Assembly: GCF_001428565.1 (NCBI RefSeq)
Contig: NZ_LMIA01000008.1
Coordinates: 119,762-183,761, forward strand
Source of the DNA: Nocardioides sp. Root190
Lineage (GTDB): Bacteria; Actinomycetota; Actinomycetes; Propionibacteriales; Nocardioidaceae
Length of the DNA stretch: 64,000 nucleotides
Direction: 5' to 3'
In this document: positions 10,878 through 18,974 of the stretch, in pieces
Layout: every line of letters starts with the position of its first letter
Position numbering within the stretch: position 1 is the first letter of the stretch
Notes under the pieces: generated by a model
Told to the model about the DNA's origin: nothing
Databases searched by the model: none
What the model saw: only the letters and a program-made list of their open reading frames with translations
Position numbers and translations under genes: made by a program

Positions 10878-11891
10878 TCAGCGCAGGCTCGACGCCAGAG
10901 CGGCGATCTGGTCCGCGGGCGGCTCGTACCCGGGGAAGTAGCAGCCGATCCGGTCGGCGACGTGCGGTTGGCCCTCGAACCGGTGGCGGATCTCGGCCGC
11001 GCACTCCTCGGGGGTGCCGGCCACGGCGATCGTGTCGAGCATGGTGTCGTCGACGAGGGCGAACATCGAGGCGACGTCGCCGGTCTTCGAGAGCCGGTTG
11101 AGCTCGGGTTGGAGGTCTCCCCAGCCCTCGACGTCGAGGACCGGGCGATAGGCCGGCGTCGATCCGTAGAACGCGAGGAGGCGGCGTACGCCGGTGCGGG
11201 CTGCCTCGACCTCGGCGTCGGTGCGTCCCATCGCCACGATCGTCTGGGGGAAGACGGCGAAGGGCGTGTCCGTGAGCTCGCGGCGGGCCAGGCCCTCGGC
11301 GACGGCGGGCAGGGTGCGCTGGAGGAAGTGCTGGTGGGTGTGGAAGGGCATCACCAGGAGCCCGTCGGCCGCCTGGGCGGCGGTGCGGGTCATCACCGGA
11401 CCGAGCGCACCGAGCAGCAGCGGCGGCGGTCCGTACGGGTTCGGGCCGGGCACGAAGGTCGGCGGCATCAGGGTGTGGGTGGTGTGCTCGCCGCGGAACT
11501 CGAGGCGGGTGCCGTCCTGCCAGGAGGTGAGGATGGCGCGGACGGCGGCGACGATCTCGGCCATCCGGGCGGCCGGCGGGGACCACCGGGCGCCGTACCT
11601 CTTCTCGATGTGCGGCTGGATCTGCGAGCCCAGCCCGAGCCGGAACCGGCCACGCGACATCAGCTGCAGGTCCCAGGCGGTGTGTGCCAGGTGCATCGGC
11701 GAGCGCGGCATCGCGATCGCGACATTGGTCATCAGGTCGGCGTCGACCTGGCCGGCGATCGCGGCGAGCGGGAGGAACACGTCGTGCGGACCCTCGAAGG
11801 TGAACAGACCGGCCGCCCCCGTCTCGCGGAGCTCCCGCGCACGCTCGAGCGCGTGGTCCGGGCGGGCGTCGAGCTGGAGATCGAGGAGCAT
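10878..11891 (-). CDS. LLM class F420-dependent oxidoreductase
   Basis: Luciferase-like TIM-barrel oxidoreductase of 337 residues, of the TIGR03617-like group expected to use coenzyme F420. Typical blocks are GLFTFEGPHDVFLPLAA, TNVAIAMPRSPMHLAHTAWDLQ, SRGRFRLGLGSQIQPHIEKRYG and LLLGALGPVMTRTAAQAADG. The start chosen is ATG at 11891 (MLLDLQLDARPDH); the upstream extension to 11966 runs through a perfect inverted repeat and is unlikely to be coding. Substrate unknown; its setting among acyl-CoA genes suggests oxidation or reduction of an alicyclic or isoprenoid intermediate. Confidence 0.85.
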   Translation of the reverse strand: MLLDLQLDARPDHALERARELRETGAAGLFTFEGPHDVFLPLAAIAGQVDADLMTNVAIAMPRSPMHLAHTAWDLQLMSRGRFRLGLGSQIQPHIEKRYGARWSPPAARMAEIVAAVRAILTSWQDGTRLEFRGEHTTHTLMPPTFVPGPNPYGPPPLLLGALGPVMTRTAAQAADGLLVMPFHTHQHFLQRTLPAVAEGLARRELTDTPFAVFPQTIVAMGRTDAEVEAARTGVRRLLAFYGSTPAYRPVLDVEGWGDLQPELNRLSKTGDVASMFALVDDTMLDTIAVAGTPEECAAEIRHRFEGQPHVADRIGCYFPGYEPPADQIAALASSLR

Positions 11892-11922
11892 GGGCCCATC
11901 CCAGCAGATCCGGGTCCGGGGT

Positions 11923-11991
11923 GGGGCGCGCACCAAGCGAATTCGGGCCTGATCGCGCGATTTCACCCCGAGAACGCTTGGTGCGCGCCCC
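11923..11991. repeat. long hairpin: 17-bp perfect inverted repeat
   Basis: Arms 11923-11939 and 11975-11991 (GGGGCGCGCACCAAGCG and its exact complement) enclose a 35-nt spacer that can pair further through CGGG/CCCG. It sits in the 217-nt gap between the divergent LLM gene (start 11891) and the hydratase gene (12109), upstream of both. No U tract follows. It looks like a REP-type repeat rather than a terminator. Confidence 0.8.
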
Positions 11992-12034
11992 AGGCAGACG
12001 ACGCTCAGAGGTTCGGTTGCCGGTCCGGGGCGCG

Positions 12035-12063
12035 TTGACCGGGAGCAGGTCCACGTCTACCCT
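12035..12063 (+). promoter_or_regulatory. promoter TTGACC-N17-TACCCT of the 12109 gene
   Basis: -35 TTGACC at 12035-12040, a 17-nt spacer, -10 TACCCT at 12058-12063. The start point would be near 12070, just before the operator at 12076-12089. Confidence 0.6.
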
Positions 12064-12075
12064 CAGGGTGCTGAG

Positions 12076-12089
12076 TGAACGCTCGTTTG
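12076..12089. promoter_or_regulatory. TetR-type operator, site A (fits CNAACGNNCGTTNG)
   Basis: TGAACGCTCGTTTG matches the palindrome at all fixed positions but the first. It lies a few bases downstream of the predicted start point of the hydratase gene, a classic repressor roadblock position. Confidence 0.55.
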
Positions 12090-12108
12090 ATTATTTGAGG
12101 AGTCCGCC

Positions 12109-13065
12109 GTGGAACACATCGCCCTCGACGTCGAGGACGGCATCGCGACCCTGCGCTTCGCCCGTCCCGACCGGCTCAACGCCTTCACCGACACGATGGA
12201 GGTCGAGCTGATCGAGGCCCTCGACCGGATCGATGCGGACCCCGCAGTCAAGGTCGTCGTCCTCACCGGCGAGGGCCGTGCCTTCTGTGCCGGCATGGAC
12301 CTCTCCGACTCCTCCGACGCCTTCACGCTCTGGCGCACCTCGGACACCGCGCCCGACGGCACCGTCTTCGACGTCGAAGGAGAGGACCTGCCGATGCGAC
12401 GCGACGGCGGCGGCCGCGTGGTGCTGCGGCTCTTCGACCTCGACAAGCCGATCATCGCAGCGATCAACGGCCCCGCGGTCGGGGTCGGCGCGACCATCAC
12501 GTTGCCCTGCGACGTCCGGCTCGCCTCGGAGCGGGCTCGCTTCGGCTTCGTCTTCAACCGCCGCGGGTTCGTTCCCGAGTCCTGCTCGACGTGGTTCCTC
12601 CCGCGGGTGGTGCCGATGCAGACCGCCCTCGAGTGGGTCTACACGGGCCGCGTCTTCGGCGCCGAGGAAGCCCTGGCGAAGGGCCTGGTGCGCGACGTGT
12701 ACGCCGAGGACGAGCTCCTGCCGGCGGCGTACGCACTGGCCCGCGAGATCGCCGACAACACCGCGCCGGTCTCCACCACGCTCGCCCGCCGGATGATGTG
12801 GCGGATGCTCGGAGCCCCGCACCCCGTGGTGGCCCACACGGCGGAGACGGTCGGGATCAACCTGCGCGGTGTCAGCCGCGACGCCCACGACGGGATCGCG
12901 GCCTTCCTCGAGAAGCGCGACCCCGTGTTCGTCGACGAGGTGCCGCGCGACGTACCCGACGTGCTCGCCGGATTCCCCGCGCCGGAGTTCGATCCTGCTG
13001 ACCTGGCTCGGTCCGTCGCGGCGACGCGGGCGGGTTCTGGCGGGTCGGGTGTGGCGGGGCTGTAA
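12109..13065 (+). CDS. enoyl-CoA hydratase family protein
   Basis: Crotonase-family protein of 318 residues, longer than the usual 260 because of a C-terminal extension. LRFARPDRLNAFTDTMEVEL is the N-terminal signature, GRAFCAGMDLSDS the CoA-binding block, and INGPAVGVGATITLPCDVRLA the oxyanion-hole block; RRGFVPESCSTWFLPRVV carries the second catalytic Glu region. GTG start with TTTGAGG upstream. The last part (VAATRAGSGGSGVAGL) is low complexity and the TAA stop lies in the left arm of the hairpin repeat that follows. Operator A and a good sigma-70-type promoter precede it. Confidence 0.87.
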   Translation: MEHIALDVEDGIATLRFARPDRLNAFTDTMEVELIEALDRIDADPAVKVVVLTGEGRAFCAGMDLSDSSDAFTLWRTSDTAPDGTVFDVEGEDLPMRRDGGGRVVLRLFDLDKPIIAAINGPAVGVGATITLPCDVRLASERARFGFVFNRRGFVPESCSTWFLPRVVPMQTALEWVYTGRVFGAEEALAKGLVRDVYAEDELLPAAYALAREIADNTAPVSTTLARRMMWRMLGAPHPVVAHTAETVGINLRGVSRDAHDGIAAFLEKRDPVFVDEVPRDVPDVLAGFPAPEFDPADLARSVAATRAGSGGSGVAGL

Positions 13066-13149
13066 CACGCTGTCCACCCGACTGCCCGACGGTTCCCGTC
13101 GGCAACACGCCGTCCCAGCGCGGTCTGGACGACGCCAACAGCGTGTTGC
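13062..13149. repeat. hairpin repeat between convergent hydratase genes
   Basis: Outer arms 13062-13073 and 13138-13149 (GTAACACGCTGT against ACAGCGTGTTGC, 11 of 12) enclose a second perfect stem, CCGACGG (13086-13092) with CCGTCGG (13096-13102). A further GCAACACGCCGT copy lies at 13102-13113. It separates two convergent genes, may end transcription from both sides, and holds the stop codon of the 12109 gene. Confidence 0.65.
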
Positions 13150-13170
13150 AGGGGCTGGCTGGCGCGCCGC

Positions 13171-13968
13171 TCAGCGGCGCTCGAAGGAGGGCGTGCGCTT
13201 CTCGAGGAAGGCGGCGGTCGCCTCCTTCTGGTCCCGCGTCATCGCGGTGATGACCTGCTGGCGGTTCTCGAACTCGATCCCGGCGCGCAGGCTCGGGAGC
13301 TCGAGTGCCAGCCACATGCCCTGCTTGGTGAGCTCGACCTGGCCGGGGCCGTTGCCGAGGATCAGCTCCGCCGTCTGCAGGGCCGAGTCGAGCAGGTCGT
13401 CGGGCCCGGTGATCCGGACGAGGAGCCCGATCCGGGCTGCCTCCTCGGCGTCGAAGCGGCGGCCGGTCAGCATCAGCTCGTGGGCGTTGCCGGCGCCGAC
13501 GATGCGGGGGAGCAGCCAGGAGACGCCGATGTCGCAGGCGGAGTAGCCCGCGGTGATGAAGGAGACCTTGAAGATCGCAGGGGGCGCGGCGATCCGGATG
13601 TCGGCCGCGCAGACGAGCGCGAGCCCACCGCCCGCGGCAGCGCCGTTGACGGCCGCGATCACGGGCTGGGGGAGGGTGTGGAGCTTGGTGCTCAGGGCGG
13701 CGATGTCGCGCTGGCGGTCGAGGATGGCCAGCGGGTCGGCGTCAGTGAACGAGCCGTCGTCGTACCCCTGCAGGTCGAGGCCGGCACAGAACGCCCGGCC
13801 GGCGCCGGTCAGCACGACCACGCGGCAGGTCCGGTCGCTGGCGATCCGGTCGAGCTCCGTCGAGAGGGCGCGGACGAGATCGGCGTCGAGCGCGTTGAGC
13901 CGGTCCGGTCGGTTGAGCGTCAGCAGCGTGACGCCCTCGATCGGGTGGGTGACCAGCAGCGAGTCCAT
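13171..13968 (-). CDS. enoyl-CoA hydratase/isomerase family protein
   Basis: Crotonase-family protein of 265 residues. LLTLNRPDRLNALDADLVRAL opens the domain; GRAFCAGLDLQGYDD and VNGAAAGGGLALVCAADIRIA form the substrate pocket; SACDIGVSWLLPRIVG is the region of the second catalytic residue, where Asp replaces the Glu of classical hydratase, as in many isomerase-like members. ATG at 13968 with GGAGAAGG upstream. Divergent from the SDR gene at 14016, with operator B between them. The product probably works on the same pathway as that SDR. Confidence 0.86.
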   Translation of the reverse strand: MDSLLVTHPIEGVTLLTLNRPDRLNALDADLVRALSTELDRIASDRTCRVVVLTGAGRAFCAGLDLQGYDDGSFTDADPLAILDRQRDIAALSTKLHTLPQPVIAAVNGAAAGGGLALVCAADIRIAAPPAIFKVSFITAGYSACDIGVSWLLPRIVGAGNAHELMLTGRRFDAEEAARIGLLVRITGPDDLLDSALQTAELILGNGPGQVELTKQGMWLALELPSLRAGIEFENRQQVITAMTRDQKEATAAFLEKRTPSFERR

Positions 13969-13988
13969 GGACCTTCTCCGTTCCTAAA

Positions 13989-14002
13989 CGAGCGATCGTT
14001 CG
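13989..14002. promoter_or_regulatory. TetR-type operator, site B
   Basis: Read on the minus strand CGAACGATCGCTCG, one mismatch from CNAACGNNCGTTNG. It lies in the 47-nt gap between two divergent catabolic genes and just upstream of the -10 of the plus-strand gene, so one bound repressor could silence both. Confidence 0.6.
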
Positions 14003-14003
14003 G

Positions 14004-14009
14004 TATCGT
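14004..14009 (+). promoter_or_regulatory. -10 box (TATCGT) of the SDR gene, leaderless
   Basis: TATCGT, 6 nt, then GTG at 14016. Operator B directly precedes it. Confidence 0.45.
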
Positions 14010-14015
14010 AGCCCG

Positions 14016-14813
14016 GTGAGCACTGGTCCCGACAGCCCCACTCCCCGCGACCTCCCGCCGGGCGTCCTCCCACTCTCGGGCGAGGTCGCGCTCGTGACCG
14101 GTGCCAGCGCGGGCCTGGGTCGGCACTTCGCCCTGACCCTGGCCCGCGCGGGGGCCGCCGTCGCGGTGGCCGCGCGCCGCACCGAACGACTGGCCGACCT
14201 GGTCGCCGAGATCGAGGCCGCTGGCGGCCGTGCTGTGCCGGTCGCCCTCGACGTGACCGACCCGGTCGCGATCACGAACGCCGTCGACCTGGTCGCCGAG
14301 GCCCTGGGTACGCCGACGATCCTGGTCAACAACGCGGGCATGCCCGATGCGCAACGCGCCCACAAGATGCCGCTGGAGCTGGTGGACGCGGTCCTCGCGA
14401 CCAACCTGCGCGGCCCGTGGTTGCTCTCCACCGAGGTCGCCCGCCGTCTCATCGATGCAGGACGACCGGGCCGGATCATCAACATCTCCTCGATGTCCGC
14501 CTACCACTACTCCGGCGAGGGCGCGGCGCTGTACTGCACCACCAAGGCTGCGGTGAACCGGATGACAGAGACCCTCGCCGTGGAGTGGGCCCGCTACGGC
14601 ATCAACGTCAACGCCATCGCGCCCGGCGCCTTCGCCAGCGAGATGATGGACGGGATGCTCGAGCGGATGGGTGACATCGCCGCCGGGTTCCCGCGCCGCC
14701 GGATCGGCGTGCCGGAGCAGCTCGAGAGCACCCTGCTCTACCTGTCCTCGCCCGCCTCCGACGCCGTCACCGGCACGATCGTCAAGGTCGACGACGGCCA
14801 GACCCACCGCTGA
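14016..14813 (+). CDS. SDR family NAD(P)-dependent oxidoreductase
   Basis: Classical short-chain dehydrogenase of 265 residues. After a Pro-rich N-terminus it has VTGASAGLGRHFA (cofactor motif TGxxxGxG), LVNNAGMPDAQ, ISSMSAYHYSGEGAALYCTTK (catalytic Ser, Tyr, Lys) and APGAFASEMMDGM. It ends VTGTIVKVDDGQTHR, the usual SDR end. It probably oxidises a 3-hydroxyacyl-CoA or similar alcohol, given the hydratase gene divergent from it. GTG start without Shine-Dalgarno. Confidence 0.88.
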   Translation: MSTGPDSPTPRDLPPGVLPLSGEVALVTGASAGLGRHFALTLARAGAAVAVAARRTERLADLVAEIEAAGGRAVPVALDVTDPVAITNAVDLVAEALGTPTILVNNAGMPDAQRAHKMPLELVDAVLATNLRGPWLLSTEVARRLIDAGRPGRIINISSMSAYHYSGEGAALYCTTKAAVNRMTETLAVEWARYGINVNAIAPGAFASEMMDGMLERMGDIAAGFPRRRIGVPEQLESTLLYLSSPASDAVTGTIVKVDDGQTHR

Positions 14814-14824
14814 CCGGTTGCGGC

Positions 14825-15325
14825 TCAGCGCACGGTCAGGCAGCCGCTGAGCGGCCAGTCGACATCGGCGTGCGCGGCGATGGCCGCATCGATCCCCGCG
14901 GCCACGTCGTCGGGCCAGGCAGAGGTACGGCGCGCGCTGAGGTCGACGTGCACGGTGAGCAGCTCCATCGAGTAGGCGATGGTGCGCTCGGTGTCGTTGA
15001 GCAGCAGCACGTGCAGCAGCAGCCCGCGCTCCGAACGCGCGACGGCGCGCACCCGCGTGGAGACCTCTGCGCCGACGTGGACCTCGTGGAAGTAGCGCAG
15101 GTGGTGCTCGGCGCTGAAGGTCCCGAGCTTCTCGCGCTCGACCCAGTCCACGGGCACACCCCAGTCGTGCAGCGCGTTCTGGGCGCCCCAGGAGGCCATC
15201 GTGAGGTAGTGCGCGACGTTCATGTGCCCGTTGTGGTCCTCGAAGTCCGGGGGCACGGTCCGGCGCTCGTACGCCGGCAGGATCGCGCCGGCCGCGAGGA
15301 CGTCGTCATAGGTGGGATAAGGCAT
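14825..15325 (-). CDS. thioesterase family protein (4HBT hot-dog fold)
   Basis: A 166-residue acyl-CoA thioesterase-like protein. RRTVPPDFEDHNGHMNVAHYLTMASWGAQNAL is the YbgC/FcbC-like hot-dog helix with the conserved Asp-x2-Gly/His-MN pattern; YFHEVHVGAEVSTRVRAVARS follows. It would release CoA from an acyl-CoA and so may adjust flux in the surrounding pathway. The ATG at 15325 (MPYPTYDDVL) is preferred; the longer frame would reach into the divergent dehydrogenase gene. Confidence 0.82.
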   Translation of the reverse strand: MPYPTYDDVLAAGAILPAYERRTVPPDFEDHNGHMNVAHYLTMASWGAQNALHDWGVPVDWVEREKLGTFSAEHHLRYFHEVHVGAEVSTRVRAVARSERGLLLHVLLLNDTERTIAYSMELLTVHVDLSARRTSAWPDDVAAGIDAAIAAHADVDWPLSGCLTVR

Positions 15326-15395
15326 ATGACTGAAACTATCAGGGGAATGCATTGACGAATAGGGCGATTGTGTTGCAAGGTGGGCCGCGGTCGGC

Positions 15396-16706
15396 GTGAC
15401 GGACGCGCTGCGACGAGAGAGGCGGCAACCTGACGTGTGGAGCTTCGAGAACGACCCGGACTTCCAGCCCGAGCTGGACTGGATCGACACGTTCGTCAGG
15501 GAGAAGGTGCAGCCGCTCGACTACCTCCTCGGCAGCCAGTGGGACATCCACGCGCCCGAGTTCCAGCGCCTCGTCCGTCCCCTGCAGGCCGAGGTCAAGG
15601 AGCGCGGCCTGTGGGCCTGCCACCTCGGCCCCGAGCTCGGCGGCCCCGGCTACGGCCAGCTCAAGCTGGCGCTGATGAACGAGAAGTTCGGCATGTCCCG
15701 GTTCGGCCCGATCGTGTTCGGCGCGCAGGCGCCCGACACCGGCAACTCCGAGATCCTCGCCCACTTCGGCACGCCGGAGCAGAAGAAGAAGTACCTCGAG
15801 CCGCTCCTGGCCAACGACATCGTGTCCTGCTTCTCGATGACCGAGCCGCAGGGCGGCGCCGACCCGCTGCTGTTCAAGACCCTCGCCGTGCGCGACGGTG
15901 ACGAGTGGGTCATCAACGGCGAGAAGTGGTTCGCCTCCGAGGCCGAGGCCGCGGCGTTCTACATCATGATGGTCGTCACCGACCCCGAGAACTCCGACCC
16001 GTACCGCAGGGCCACGATGTTCCTCATCGACACCGACACCCCGGGCATCGAGATCGTCCGCAACTACGGCTTCTACGGCGAGGTCGAGCCGACCCACGCC
16101 CACCTCCGCCTCACCGACGTCCGGGTGCCGCACAGCGCGATCCTCGGCGAGCCCGGCGCCGCCTTCGCCATCGCACAGACCCGCCTCGGTGGCGGCCGGA
16201 TGCACCACGCGATGCGCACTCTCGCGCAGGCCACCCGCGCCTTCGAGATGACCTGCGAGCGCGTCGTCTCGCGCAGCACCAAGGGCGAGCTGCTCGCCCG
16301 GAAGCAGATGGTCCAGGAGAAGATCGCCGACTCGTGGGTCCAGCTGCGCCAGTTCCGGCTGCTCGTCCTCGAGACCGCGTGGCTCGCCGACCAGGGCAAC
16401 GACTGGAAGGCGATCCGCAAGAACGTCTCCGCGGTCAAGGCGATCATGCCCGGCGTCCTGAACGACATCTCCTCGCGCGCCCTGCACCTGCACGGCTCCC
16501 TGGGCCTCACGCATGACCTGCCCTTCGCGGAGTGGGTGATCAACTCCTTCCACGTCGGCCTTGCCGACGGCCCCACCGAGGTGCACAAGATGGTGGTCGC
16601 ACGCGAGGTGCTCAAGGACTACAAGGCAGAGGAAGCGATGTTCCCCAGCTACATCCGCCACGAGCAGGAGCGGCACGCGCGCTCGCTGTACGGCGTCGAG
16701 GCCTAG
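15396..16706 (+). CDS. acyl-CoA dehydrogenase family protein
   Basis: FAD-dependent dehydrogenase of 436 residues that would introduce an alpha,beta double bond in an acyl-CoA. Domain order is normal: N-terminal helices (GPELGGPGYGQLKLALMNEK), middle beta domain with FSMTEPQGGADPLLFKT and WVINGEKWFASEAE, and C-terminal helices with GGGRMHHAMRTL and LHLHGSLGLTHDLPFAEW. GTG start with AAGGTGGG upstream. The APH-like kinase gene starts 4 nt after its stop, followed by a CoA-transferase gene, so the three likely form an operon. Confidence 0.92.
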   Translation: MTDALRRERRQPDVWSFENDPDFQPELDWIDTFVREKVQPLDYLLGSQWDIHAPEFQRLVRPLQAEVKERGLWACHLGPELGGPGYGQLKLALMNEKFGMSRFGPIVFGAQAPDTGNSEILAHFGTPEQKKKYLEPLLANDIVSCFSMTEPQGGADPLLFKTLAVRDGDEWVINGEKWFASEAEAAAFYIMMVVTDPENSDPYRRATMFLIDTDTPGIEIVRNYGFYGEVEPTHAHLRLTDVRVPHSAILGEPGAAFAIAQTRLGGGRMHHAMRTLAQATRAFEMTCERVVSRSTKGELLARKQMVQEKIADSWVQLRQFRLLVLETAWLADQGNDWKAIRKNVSAVKAIMPGVLNDISSRALHLHGSLGLTHDLPFAEWVINSFHVGLADGPTEVHKMVVAREVLKDYKAEEAMFPSYIRHEQERHARSLYGVEA

Positions 16707-16710
16707 GGGC

Positions 16711-17757
16711 ATGACGGGGCGGAGTGATCTCGGCGTCGACCTGGACCGCCTGACGGCCTGGCTCGACGACGAGGGCATCGGTTCGGGGCCGCTCACGGAC
16801 GTGCGACCTCTGGGGGGTGGCACGCAGAACGTGATGCTGCGGCTGCGGCGCGGCGAGCGGGACCTGGTGTTCCGTCGCGGCCCGCGTCACCTGCGGCCCC
16901 GGTCCAACGATGCACTGCGCCGGGAGCTGAAGGTGCTCGTGGCGCTCGACGCCACCGATGTCCCGCACCCGCGGGCGATCGCGTCCGCCGAGGCGGACGT
17001 CGAAGGCTTCGGTGGCGCGGTCTTCTACGTGATGGAGCCCGTCACGGGCTTCAACCCGGCCGTCGAGGTCCCTGCCCCGTACGACACCGACCCGGCGCTG
17101 CGGCACCGGGCCGGACTGGCCGTGGCCCGCGCGCTGGCCGGGCTCGGTGCGGTCGACCACGTGGCCGTCGGCCTGGGCGACCTGGGCCGCCCGGAGGGCT
17201 TCCTCGAACGACAGGTGCCGCGGTGGCGGGCCGAGCTGGCGTCGTACTCAGGGCACGAGGGGTACGACGGACCGCAGCTGCCCGGCATCGAGGAGCTCGG
17301 TGACTGGCTGGAGGCCAACCGGCCCGCGGAGTGGTCGCCGGGCCTGATCCACGGCGACTACCACCTCGCCAACGTGATGCTCGCGCCCGAGGGCGGCGAC
17401 GTCGCGGCCATCGTCGACTGGGAGATGTGCACCGTCGGCGACCCGCTGATGGACCTCGGTGCCCTGCTCGTCACGTGGTACCGCGGCGAGGAGACCGAGG
17501 TCGTCGACGCTGCACTCGCCCGCGCCGGTGGGATCCCGACGCCGGAGGAGCTCGTGGCGGAGTACGCCGCCCACTCGGTGCGCGACGTGACGGCGATCGA
17601 CTGGTACGTCGCGATGGCGGGCTTCAAGCTCGGCATCGTTCTCGAGGGCACCTACGCCCGTTCCCTGGCCGGCCTCGCCCCCCGCGAGATCGGCGAGAGC
17701 CAGCACGCCGCAACGCTCGTGCTGCTCCGCCGCGCGCGCGAGGCCGCCGGACTCTGA
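16711..17757 (+). CDS. APH-family phosphotransferase (acyl-CoA dehydrogenase-associated)
   Basis: Kinase-fold protein of 348 residues. GGGTQNVMLRLRRGERDLVFRRGP is the nucleotide loop and lysine strand region, LIHGDYHLANVML is the Brenner-type catalytic loop (Asp in HGDYHLAN) and IVDWEMCTVGDPLMDLG the metal-binding loop. Relatives next to or fused with acyl-CoA dehydrogenases (ACAD10/11-type) phosphorylate 4-hydroxyacyl-CoAs. That role fits here, whereas aminoglycoside resistance does not. ATG at 16711 is 4 nt downstream of the dehydrogenase stop. Confidence 0.85.
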   Translation: MTGRSDLGVDLDRLTAWLDDEGIGSGPLTDVRPLGGGTQNVMLRLRRGERDLVFRRGPRHLRPRSNDALRRELKVLVALDATDVPHPRAIASAEADVEGFGGAVFYVMEPVTGFNPAVEVPAPYDTDPALRHRAGLAVARALAGLGAVDHVAVGLGDLGRPEGFLERQVPRWRAELASYSGHEGYDGPQLPGIEELGDWLEANRPAEWSPGLIHGDYHLANVMLAPEGGDVAAIVDWEMCTVGDPLMDLGALLVTWYRGEETEVVDAALARAGGIPTPEELVAEYAAHSVRDVTAIDWYVAMAGFKLGIVLEGTYARSLAGLAPREIGESQHAATLVLLRRAREAAGL

Positions 17758-17779
17758 CGACCCTTCCCTGGAGGAATCC

Positions 17780-18856
17780 ATGAACCAGCCGCTCTCCGGC
17801 ATCCGCGTCGTCGAGCTCGCCGGGATCGGTCCCGGTCCGCACGCCTGCATGATGCTGGCCGACCTGGGGGCCGAGGTGGTGCGGGTCGTGCGCCCCGGCG
17901 TCCAGGAGCCGCCCACGCCGTACACGCTGCGCGGCCGCACGATCGTCGAAGCCGACCTGAAGGACCCGTCCGACCGGGACCGCGTGCTCGAGCTGCTGGC
18001 TCGCGCCGACGTGCTCGTCGAGGGATACCGACCCGGGGTGGCCGAGAGGTTGGGCCTCGGGCCGGACGTCGTGCACGCCAGCAACCCGCGGTTGGTCTAC
18101 GGACGGATGACCGGGTGGGGCCAGACCGGCCCGCTCGCCACGACGGCCGGGCACGACATCAACTACATCTCGCTGACCGGCGCGCTCCACGCGATCGGTC
18201 CGGCCGATCAGCCGCTCCCGCCGCTGAACCTCGTCGGCGACTTCGGCGGCGGCTCCATGCTGCTCGTCAACGGGATCCTCGCCGCGCTCGTCCAGCGGGC
18301 GAGCACCGGCGTCGGCCAGGTGGTCGACGCCGCGATGGTCGACGGCGTCGGCATGCTGCTCGCCGGCATCCTGGAGCTGCGCCCGATGGGCATGTGGACC
18401 GACACCCGCTTCGACAACATCCTCGATGGTGCGGCCCCGTTCTACCGGACCTATCGGTGCTCCGACGGCGGCTTCATGGCCGCGGGTGCCGTCGAGCCCC
18501 AGTTCTACGACCTGCTCGTCCGCGGCCTCGGCCTCGACCCCGCCGAGCTTCCGAGCCGCGACGAGAAGTCGAACTGGCCGGTGCTCAGCGAGCAGTTCGC
18601 GGACATCTTCGCGACGCAGCCCCGCGCCCACTGGGAGCAGGTGTACGACGGCACCGACGCGTGCGTCACCCCCGTCCTCAGCTTCACCGAAGCCCCCGCC
18701 CATCCCCAGGTCGCCGCCCGCCGTGCGCTGGTGGCCGGGGAGGGCGAGGAGGTCGTCCCCGGCGCCGCGCCGTTCCTCTCCGCCGGCTCCACCGGACCGG
18801 CCGGGCTCGCCGAGGTCGGCACGCTGGACAAGGTGCTCGCGGGGTGGATCTCGTAG
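17780..18856 (+). CDS. CaiB/BaiF family CoA-transferase (alpha-methylacyl-CoA racemase-like)
   Basis: A 358-residue class III CoA-transferase family protein. IRVVELAGIGPGPHACMMLADLGAEVVRV is the family N-terminus, closest in style to alpha-methylacyl-CoA racemase; EADLKDPSDRDRVLELLARADVLVEGYRPGVAERLGL and GHDINYISLTGAL follow. The His and Asp of the racemase catalytic pair correspond to the GHDINY region. Racemisation of 2-methyl branched acyl-CoAs would suit breakdown of isoprenoid or sterol side chains. ATG with CTGGAGGAATCC upstream. Transferase activity cannot be excluded. Confidence 0.87.
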   Translation: MNQPLSGIRVVELAGIGPGPHACMMLADLGAEVVRVVRPGVQEPPTPYTLRGRTIVEADLKDPSDRDRVLELLARADVLVEGYRPGVAERLGLGPDVVHASNPRLVYGRMTGWGQTGPLATTAGHDINYISLTGALHAIGPADQPLPPLNLVGDFGGGSMLLVNGILAALVQRASTGVGQVVDAAMVDGVGMLLAGILELRPMGMWTDTRFDNILDGAAPFYRTYRCSDGGFMAAGAVEPQFYDLLVRGLGLDPAELPSRDEKSNWPVLSEQFADIFATQPRAHWEQVYDGTDACVTPVLSFTEAPAHPQVAARRALVAGEGEEVVPGAAPFLSAGSTGPAGLAEVGTLDKVLAGWIS

Positions 18857-18858
18857 GT

Positions 18859-18924
18859 CGCGAAGTGCGGCGTCTTCTCCCGCGAAGTGTGTGGTTTTCT
18901 CCTGCGAGGTGCGCGGGGCGACTC
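18859..18924. repeat. three degenerate 22-nt tandem repeats
   Basis: Units begin at 18859 (CGCGAAGTGCGG...), 18881 (CGCGAAGTGTGTGG...) and 18903 (TGCGAGGTGCGCGG...). The first two are closely alike and end in TTCTCC; the third is worn. They start 2 nt after the CoA-transferase stop, in a gap between convergent genes. There is no spacer between units, so it is not a CRISPR array. Confidence 0.7.
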
Positions 18925-18974
18925 ACCCGCACCCGTGACGAACCTGCACCACGAGTCGGGCCGATCGGCGCGAC

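Noticed and set aside
16711..17757. Aminoglycoside resistance gene
   Set aside because: The kinase fold is shared, but spacing and context (dehydrogenase, CoA-transferase) point to acyl-CoA metabolism; the same holds for 32201-33226.
18859..18924. Possible CRISPR array
   Set aside because: Repeats are adjacent without spacers, only three, and degenerate; no cas genes.
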